From assembly GCF_904846715.1 (NCBI RefSeq), contig NZ_CAJHBU010000017.1:1-64000 (forward strand): a stretch of 64,000 nt of DNA, given 5' to 3'. The notes under the pieces are model-generated. The model saw only the letters and a list, made by a program, of their open reading frames with translations. It made no database searches and was not told the DNA's origin. Within the stretch, counting starts at the first letter, position 1; each line of letters starts with the position of its first letter. This DNA is from Psychrobacter vallis. GTDB lineage: Bacteria > Pseudomonadota > Gammaproteobacteria > Pseudomonadales > Moraxellaceae. Of the stretch, positions 58,136 to 64,000 are shown piece by piece. Both the position numbers and the translations under genes were made by a program.

Positions 58136-58229
58136 GCGTCGGTTTTATGAGTCATGAATCCATGAGTCATGACTGGGTGTTTGATATATAGAATTTTTGT
58201 CAATAAAAGCCCTGCTATTCATCGTTAAT

Positions 58230-58268
58230 TATCAACCAATAAATGCTTTATTGGTTGATATTTTTTAT
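58230..58268 (+). terminator. Terminator after gspG
   Basis: Perfect stem atcaaccaataaa / tttattggttgat with a three-base loop, followed by a run of six T residues, 95 bases after the gspG stop. Confidence 0.88.
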
Positions 58269-58301
58269 CAATAAATAAAAACAATCAAGAGGCAGTCACT
58301 C

Positions 58302-58871
58302 ATGTTTATTAAAATGCTCATATCAAAATCAGCCGTGCTCAATAAACGCGCTAGCAAAAAGTCTTGTGTGCTTGCATTTGTCATGATGAATGCCTCGTTG
58401 CTGACGGGTTTATCCATGATTCCTATCAGTGCCCAAGCGGCAGGGTTGAACGAACTGTTTGGCAATAAGGGCGCTGGGCAGTCAAAGTTTTTACCAGTCG
58501 ATGAAGCGTTTCAAGTGAGCAGCATCACCAGAGCGACGGCTAAAGGCACGCAGCTATTGATTACCTTTAACATTACGCCCGGTCATTATGTCTATAAAGA
58601 TCAGCTTACTTTACGTTTCCCTAAGGGTTTGAAGGCCAGTCCATTTACGTTCAGTCAGTCGCCCGTCTCCATTAATGACCCGACCTTTGGGCAAGTGCCT
58701 GTTTTTACCCAAAGAAATGTAGTAGCCACCACCACACTGACTACTAATAATGGCAAAGGCGCAAAGAATGCTCCGATTGTGATTGGTTGGCAAGGCTGTG
58801 CAAAAGCAGGACTGTGCTATCCACCAGAGAAAATCAAAACCACGGTTAACATCGCTGCAACACGCAAATAA
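58302..58871 (+). CDS. Secreted stand-alone DsbD alpha-domain protein
   Basis: 189 aa with a signal peptide ending at about AQAA, then a single DsbD N-terminal (alpha) domain. In DsbD this domain takes electrons from the membrane domain and passes them to DsbC and other partners by a Cys pair. That pair is intact in QGCAKAGLCYPPEK. It closely matches the alpha domain of the dsbD gene 225 bases downstream (shared FTFSQSPVS, DPTFGQVPVF, VATTTLT), so it is a tandem duplicate without the membrane and thioredoxin parts. A family B repeat lies between the two. Confidence 0.87.
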   Translation: MFIKMLISKSAVLNKRASKKSCVLAFVMMNASLLTGLSMIPISAQAAGLNELFGNKGAGQSKFLPVDEAFQVSSITRATAKGTQLLITFNITPGHYVYKDQLTLRFPKGLKASPFTFSQSPVSINDPTFGQVPVFTQRNVVATTTLTTNNGKGAKNAPIVIGWQGCAKAGLCYPPEKIKTTVNIAATRK

Positions 58872-58875
58872 ACAC

Positions 58876-59036
58876 TATGGTCAGATCAATATAAAAAAGA
58901 GTCAGCGGGACTGGAATGCTTAACTTTAAACGAGACGTTTCGCCGCTTCTGGCAGCAAAGGCACAGCAAGCCAGAAAAATTTATATCAGTTCAGTGTCGG
59001 AATATAATGTATCCACTTTATTTAGTGTCGACTAGA
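58876..59036 (+). repeat. Family B repeat, copy 10 (161 bp)
   Basis: Starts tatggtcagatcaatata and ends tttagtgtcgactaga (both ends with point changes). The core tttcgccgcttctggcagc is followed by the acagcaagccag box. It begins five bases after the stop of the DsbD alpha-domain gene and ends 60 bases before dsbD. Confidence 0.8.
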
Positions 59037-59096
59037 AATAAATCGACTCGAATATCCGTACTACATAGAATGTTAGCAATAAATAGGTAGCCCTTT

Positions 59097-61247
59097 ATGT
59101 CCATTCAGCCAATAGAAAAAATCTCCTCGCTAACGGTCAATCGTCGTTCTAAAAATTCTTATCTATTGGCACTTGCTTTGACTGGCAGCTCGTTGCTACC
59201 AGCATTGGTCGCTACAGGAGTGATGGCCACGTCAATGACGACGCAGGCAGCAGGATTAGGCGATCTGTTTGGTAACGATCAAAGCACCGCGCAAACAAAA
59301 TTTTTGCCAGTAGATAAAGCGTTTCAAGTTAGTACTAGCAGCAAGGCCACCACGTCGGGTACGCGCTTAGCCATTAACTTTGATATTACACCTGAGCATT
59401 ATGTTTATAAAAATCAGCTCAAGCTGACTTTGCCAGCTGGCGTGACAGCAGCGCCTTTTACGTTTAGTCAGTCGCCAGTATCCATTGATGACCCAACCTT
59501 TGGGCAAGTACCGGTGTTTGGCCAAAGGAATATGGTTGCAACCACCACGTTGACCAATCGCAGTAGTCAAAGCATGGACAATGTCGCGGTGGTCATCGGT
59601 TGGCAAGGTTGTGCCAAAGCCGGACTCTGCTATCCGCCTGAAAAAATTAATACCACGGTCAATATCGCTGCTACCTCGCAACCCCTTGCGGCAAATACTG
59701 CCAGTGATGCTGCTCAAAACTCTATGTCTCAAAACTCTGTCACTAGCGACGACACGCTGGTCAATAATCCTCAGTCTGCTACAAGTACTGCGACGACATC
59801 AGCTGCGAACGATCTCGCGTCTGAAACACAGCCAGCAGAATCAGATGACGAGGTGATTGATTATGCCTTGATAGATGACGACTCGATTGTTACCAATACG
59901 ATTTCTGGAGCAAGTGCTACGGCAGTAGGTGATACTGCGACCAATGAAGTTGCCGCTGCCAATAATGTCGTCGATAGTGATCCATTTGGCTTGGCATCAC
60001 ATCCTTGGCTGGCATTGGTATTGTTGTTTTTGGCAGGGTTGGGCTTAGCGTTGACACCATGCGTATTACCGATGCTGCCGATCGTTGCCAACATCGTTGC
60101 CCGTGAAAAAAACCCAACGGTGAAACGCGGTGTTATTTTAACCACCAGCTATGCCATCGGTGTTGCTACCGCTTATGGTATTTTGGGCGCTGTCATTGCG
60201 GTGTTTGGTGAGTCACTAGGCATTATTGGTTGGTTGCAAAACCCTATTATCCTCATCAGCTTTGCCATCGTTTTTGTGCTACTGGCATTATATATGCTGG
60301 GGGTATTTAGTGTCCATTTGCCCCGCGCCATCAGCAGTAGAATGCAAGGCCTGAGCCAAGCGGGTGATAGCAAGCTGGGTAGTACAGGCGGTAGTTTAAT
60401 CGCTGGTTTCTTGTCAGCGTTGGTGGTATCACCTTGTGTCTCTGCGCCATTATTTGGGGCACTGCTGGCAGTATCGACGATTGGCAGTCCGTTGCTAGGT
60501 TTTGCTGCATTATTCATGCTTGGTTTTGGTCTATCAGCGCCGCTTATTTTGATTGGTGCTACCCAAGGCAAGATCATGCCCAAAGCAGGCGAGTGGATGA
60601 ATTGGGTCAAGCAAGGGTTTGCCTTATTGCTGTTTGCCGTTGCGCTACTATTGATTGAACGGGTCTTTATCTCACCCGTGATGCTGATGGTATGGGCGCT
60701 ATGGTTTATGGTCGTTGCCATATGGGCATGGAGCTGGCTGGGCAAAGGTCGTATGCTTACCCAAGCGTTAGGTCTTATCGCAGGTATTTGGGCAGTGTGT
60801 TTGATCGTGGGAGCGGCACTGGGTAATGATGACAGTCTACATCCGCTCGCGTCATTGAGCGCCGCACCGATGGTGCAATCGACTAATGGCCAGCCGATAA
60901 CAAATAGTAGTGCCACAGATAAAAACATCACCACGCTTGCCGAGCTAGATGCTATTGTCGCTGAAAACCCGAAAGTGATTGTCGATTTGACCGCTGACTG
61001 GTGTGTTGAATGCCGTATCATGGATAAGAATTTATTTCATAATCGTCCGGCACAAATGCAGGATTGGCAATTAGTGAAACTTGATATCACAGAAACGACC
61101 GCCGATTCAAAAGCCATCTTAGCGCGCTATCAGTTATTTGGGCCACCAGCGTTGCTGTATTACCAAAACGGTCAACTGGTTGCCCAACAAGTAGGTGAAA
61201 TCGGGCGTTCAGAGTTTGAGCAGACGTTGACAACACTTAATAACTGA
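59097..61247 (+). CDS. dsbD: Thiol:disulfide interchange protein DsbD
   Basis: Moves electrons from cytoplasmic thioredoxin across the inner membrane to periplasmic reducing partners. 716 aa. A signal peptide, then the alpha domain (about 50-195, Cys pair in GCAKAGLCYPP). A long Ser/Thr/Ala/Asp-rich linker (about 197-290) is much longer than in E. coli. The eight-span beta domain has its two cysteines in LTPCVLPMLP and VSPCVSAPLFG. The thioredoxin-like gamma domain has CVEC in DLTADWCVECRIM. A strong terminator follows. It has a partial paralogue just upstream. Confidence 0.96.
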   Translation: MSIQPIEKISSLTVNRRSKNSYLLALALTGSSLLPALVATGVMATSMTTQAAGLGDLFGNDQSTAQTKFLPVDKAFQVSTSSKATTSGTRLAINFDITPEHYVYKNQLKLTLPAGVTAAPFTFSQSPVSIDDPTFGQVPVFGQRNMVATTTLTNRSSQSMDNVAVVIGWQGCAKAGLCYPPEKINTTVNIAATSQPLAANTASDAAQNSMSQNSVTSDDTLVNNPQSATSTATTSAANDLASETQPAESDDEVIDYALIDDDSIVTNTISGASATAVGDTATNEVAAANNVVDSDPFGLASHPWLALVLLFLAGLGLALTPCVLPMLPIVANIVAREKNPTVKRGVILTTSYAIGVATAYGILGAVIAVFGESLGIIGWLQNPIILISFAIVFVLLALYMLGVFSVHLPRAISSRMQGLSQAGDSKLGSTGGSLIAGFLSALVVSPCVSAPLFGALLAVSTIGSPLLGFAALFMLGFGLSAPLILIGATQGKIMPKAGEWMNWVKQGFALLLFAVALLLIERVFISPVMLMVWALWFMVVAIWAWSWLGKGRMLTQALGLIAGIWAVCLIVGAALGNDDSLHPLASLSAAPMVQSTNGQPITNSSATDKNITTLAELDAIVAENPKVIVDLTADWCVECRIMDKNLFHNRPAQMQDWQLVKLDITETTADSKAILARYQLFGPPALLYYQNGQLVAQQVGEIGRSEFEQTLTTLNN

Positions 61248-61312
61248 GACGTAACGAAACAATCAGTTTGTCGCACTATATTGTTTTAAAGTGGATTGCC
61301 TATCATGCTGTA

Positions 61313-61355
61313 AAAGAGCCAACGTACTATAACAGTAGTACGTTGGCTCTTTTAG
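61313..61355 (+). terminator. Terminator after dsbD
   Basis: Stem aaagagccaacgtact / agtacgttggctcttt, 14 or more perfect pairs, followed by a T-rich tract. The rest of the 61248-61643 gap contains no supported gene. Confidence 0.9.
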
Positions 61356-61643
61356 TTTCACTAAACTCTATTTATAGTCTCTGTACTAAGCACTTGCTCT
61401 AACATTACTTATGTTCATTTTCGTTGGTATTATATAGCGATAACGCTAGTATCCTACGCATATTTTCATTACAATAAAGCAACAATGTTGAAGACGCATT
61501 ACCCACGGTAATGACTGCCTTTTATGTCTAAATGTCATTGATTTTATTTGAGCTTTTATCCTATTTTAGCAATGGCGTTACTGGTCATATTCATTAGCCT
61601 ACATACTCTGCTGACAATGATGTCAGTTAGACAAAGGACATCT

Positions 61644-63107
61644 ATGCTTTCCCATATTGCTCTACAGCGCCCGTCTACTCCGCTTATCGAAGCGCACCGA
61701 AAAACCATCTTACCTCAAATGAATAAGCATTACTTGACGATCGCCGTTGGGATAGCTTTGACTTGTTTTATGGGACAAGCTCAAGCTGCTAATAATGCCC
61801 AGACTTATAATGAATTGCCTGTACCAGACGCTGCGTTTGAGTATGAAAGTGATGATGCGGCACTGGCTATTAACGAGCCGTCAGTAAATGTTAATACAGC
61901 CGTTAATAGAGCGGCAAAAAAGCCTCAAATGGTTAATGAAAATTTTGTTGCCGAACAAGCAAGATTGTTTTTTGAGTGTACGCAAGTGCAGACCAGTGCT
62001 GCGCGTTTGGCTTGCTTTGATAAAGTCGCTGCTCAAGATGAGATACCAAGTTATACAGCGCCCAAGCAGTCGGTAGATTTGGCAAAAACATTTAGAACGA
62101 CCATAACGGGCAATCCTCAAGTGGTTTTTGTAGATGAGAGTAGCACTATTGTCAGTGCTGATGATACCGCGACGGGCTCGGCTGCAAGTCAACCAGCAGA
62201 TACTGAACGTTTAGACACGATTGGGCTGACCCAAAGAGAAGCGCAGGTATTAGAAGATATCGGTGTTACTCAGGCGGATATTGAAAAATATACACCGCTT
62301 AGTTTGGCCTATGATCTTGATAAAAACAGTGAGCGCGGGACTTGGACGGTAAGACCTTATCGCCCGACCTATATATTGCCATTGTTTTATACTTTTGATC
62401 CCAATTTAGATCCCAGTTCACCGTCACAAGAAACGGAGTCTTTTGATTCTAATGACATACGTAATACTGAGCTGAAATTTCAGCTGTCGTTAAAGACTAA
62501 AGTGGCAGAAGATTTGTTTGATACCAGTGCCGATTTGTGGTTTGGTTATACGCAAGAGTCGCATTGGCAGGTGTATAACGAAGATAAATCACGTCCATTC
62601 CGTGCGACCGACTACCAGCCCGAAATATTTTTGACGCAGCCTGTGTCGGCAGACCTACCCTTTGGTGGTCGCTTGCGTATGTTGGGTGCAGGGGCGATTC
62701 ATCATTCTAACGGACAAAGTGATCCATTATCACGTTCATGGAACCGTGCCTATCTGATGGCAGGTGCGGAGTGGGGCAAGCTATCAGTGATACCGCGTCT
62801 GTGGGCTCGAGTCAATAACGAAAGTAGTGACAGTGAGGACAACCCAGATATCGAAGATTATATGGGATATGGTGACGTCAAATTCTTGTATGACCTGCCA
62901 AATCAAAAAAGCCTGAGCGGCACGTTGCGTTATAATCCCGGTACCAATAAAGGCGCGGCGCAAATTGATTATGTGTATCCTTTGACAGAAAACGTTAATG
63001 GTTATGTGCAGTTGTTCCAAGGTTATGGCGAATCAATCATTGATTATAACCACGAAAACACATCTATCGGCTTCGGTATTGTCTTAAATGATTTTAAGGG
63101 CTTTTAA
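61644..63107 (+). CDS. pldA: Outer-membrane phospholipase A (OMPLA)
   Basis: Beta-barrel phospholipase A1 that removes phospholipids misplaced in the outer leaflet. The catalytic stretch is GAIHHSNGQSDPLSRSWNR, holding the His-Ser dyad and Asn. The barrel strands and the terminal aromatic residue (FKGF) fit an outer-membrane protein. ATG 61644 is chosen because AAGGA is six bases upstream. The product is then 487 aa, with an unusually long n-region before the signal core TIAVGIALTCFMGQAQA. Residues up to about 230 of the mature part (Asp/Ala/Thr-rich, including an ACFDKVA motif) precede the barrel and are extra to E. coli PldA. Confidence 0.93.
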   Translation: MLSHIALQRPSTPLIEAHRKTILPQMNKHYLTIAVGIALTCFMGQAQAANNAQTYNELPVPDAAFEYESDDAALAINEPSVNVNTAVNRAAKKPQMVNENFVAEQARLFFECTQVQTSAARLACFDKVAAQDEIPSYTAPKQSVDLAKTFRTTITGNPQVVFVDESSTIVSADDTATGSAASQPADTERLDTIGLTQREAQVLEDIGVTQADIEKYTPLSLAYDLDKNSERGTWTVRPYRPTYILPLFYTFDPNLDPSSPSQETESFDSNDIRNTELKFQLSLKTKVAEDLFDTSADLWFGYTQESHWQVYNEDKSRPFRATDYQPEIFLTQPVSADLPFGGRLRMLGAGAIHHSNGQSDPLSRSWNRAYLMAGAEWGKLSVIPRLWARVNNESSDSEDNPDIEDYMGYGDVKFLYDLPNQKSLSGTLRYNPGTNKGAAQIDYVYPLTENVNGYVQLFQGYGESIIDYNHENTSIGFGIVLNDFKGF

Positions 63108-63128
63108 TCGTCTTAACACGTCAAATAT

Positions 63129-63911
63129 ATGATGCGCCGTTTAGCTCCTTATCAAACCGGATTGTGGCTGGCAGAGTATGTCGATATACGCTGCCAGCTG
63201 TGCCGTGTCTTTCGTAGCATGTCTCACTCTCAGATTTTGCCAGCTCACCATTTACGATTCCTTAATATTCGCCAAAAAATCGCTCAACGTCTAAATAGCG
63301 GGCTGCTCTGTGCGCACTGCCACCATAGTATTGCATGGCTTCCAGAAGCCTTTGAGGTCGATATTGCTGCTGGCACGGCTCTGTCTATTCAGGCCGCTAC
63401 CTATTACGACTATCCAATACGTCAAGCCACTCGCGCGTTTAAACACCATGAAGATATGACTAAGCTGCCATTGTTGCTACATGTCTTACGCCAATTACCA
63501 CGTCCTCATGGCTGCCACTCTGATAACAGTGTCATTATCGCTATGCCGACCACCGAGCAACGATTGGTCAAACGCGGATTCGATCCTGTCAGTATTTTAG
63601 CCGTGCAGCTATCTAAGCATTGGCAGATTCCACTTTGGCATGGCGTAAAACGTATTGATAACACCCTCAGCCAGCAAGGACTGACCCGTGCCGAACGTTT
63701 ACGTAATTTAGATAATGCGTTTGCGTTGGTCGAAAAACCACCCGTCAAGCGCTTGCTACTATTCGACGACGTTGCAACGACAGGCGCGAGTTTACAAGCG
63801 TTGTCGCGTGCTCTATATGGCGAATCTACTGGCTCGCTCACGACTGACCATCATGTCTCGCATCAATATCTGTTGTCTGCCTATGCATTGGCGCATGGTA
63901 GCCAGTCATAA
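63129..63911 (+). CDS. comF: ComF-family phosphoribosyltransferase-like protein
   Basis: 260 aa. The C-terminal PRTase motif LLLFDDVATTGASL (about 205-218), preceded by KRGFDPVSILA and QQGLTRAERLRNL, is typical of ComF/GntX proteins, which help natural transformation or use of gluconate and DNA in other bacteria. The N-terminal half has two Cys pairs (CQLC and CAHC) more widely spaced than usual, likely a zinc site. It starts 22 bases after the pldA stop. Two ATGs are adjacent (63129 and 63132). Confidence 0.9.
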   Translation: MMRRLAPYQTGLWLAEYVDIRCQLCRVFRSMSHSQILPAHHLRFLNIRQKIAQRLNSGLLCAHCHHSIAWLPEAFEVDIAAGTALSIQAATYYDYPIRQATRAFKHHEDMTKLPLLLHVLRQLPRPHGCHSDNSVIIAMPTTEQRLVKRGFDPVSILAVQLSKHWQIPLWHGVKRIDNTLSQQGLTRAERLRNLDNAFALVEKPPVKRLLLFDDVATTGASLQALSRALYGESTGSLTTDHHVSHQYLLSAYALAHGSQS

Positions 63912-64000
63912 TATCTAGCTTTGTCGGTTAGCAATCATTATTATGTTGCTAACGTGTTACCTTAACGCTATATTGTTAAAATGACATATATCAATTTATT

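Noticed and set aside
59861..61021. Long minus-strand ORFs over dsbD
   Set aside because: They are antisense shadows of the membrane domain; the plus-strand protein has all DsbD motifs.
61260..61310. Further family B fragment after dsbD
   Set aside because: Only gtcgcactata and ttaaagtggatt-like strings match; too short and without the core.

Overview
The window reads as chromosomal DNA of a gammaproteobacterium of the Moraxellaceae, most likely Psychrobacter. I infer this from protein content and gene order: the lptM-lysA-dapF-xerC and rpoN-hpf arrangements, a wax ester synthase/diacylglycerol acyltransferase, scattered single type II secretion genes, an ackA-pta pair with a long Pta, and moderate base composition with AT-rich accessory islands. 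No rRNA gene, prophage, intact IS transposase or CRISPR array was seen.

Layout. Positions 1-540 hold two small AT-rich unknown ORFs. 640-3744 (minus) carries threonine catabolism (kbl, tdh) and pdxJ. 3809-6448 holds an AmiD-like lipoprotein amidase, an AT-rich pair of unknown genes and a YiiM-type MOSC protein. 6647-11778 (minus) holds ackA-pta and nadD-rsfS. 12435-16922 (plus) is lptM-lysA-dapF-xerC. 16959-28911 contains a nitrilase-family amidase, rpoN-hpf, thiS, rpoH, a TusA-like protein, a BepA-like protease, rpsU-yqeY, two small lipoproteins (one a cytochrome c) and tsaD. 29120-35044 contains crcB, an Imm49-like orphan, metR and a PotGHI-type polyamine importer without its binding protein. 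35525-45792 is housekeeping (carbonic anhydrase, gloA, cytochrome c', ribA-hemF, dxs, suhB) plus the wax ester synthase and thiG. 46144-58135 contains gspE, gspF and gspG, separated by a hotdog-fold gene, an McrBC-like restriction pair, a Pro-Arg-His tRNA cluster, an AraC regulator and an unknown protein. 58302-63911 holds a free-standing DsbD alpha-domain protein, full-length DsbD, the outer-membrane phospholipase PldA and a ComF-type phosphoribosyltransferase.

Two families of non-coding, transposase-less repeats run through the window. Family B (about 140 or 160 bp, TATAGT...ACTATA ends, a conserved hairpin core) has ten recognisable copies, nine of them at or near 3' ends of genes. Family A (TAGGGCGTGTT... 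ends, apparent TA target) has three copies of 281, 54 and 185 bp and a single-ended remnant. In three places the repeat supplies the stop codon of the neighbouring gene (lptM, potI and the DUF4442 gene).

The best candidates for new biology are: the repeat family that sits at gene ends; the McrB-like ATPase that lacks any N-terminal recognition domain, paired with an enlarged McrC; the secreted stand-alone copy of the DsbD electron-acceptor domain next to dsbD; and the AT-rich single-gene islands that look like orphan immunity genes.
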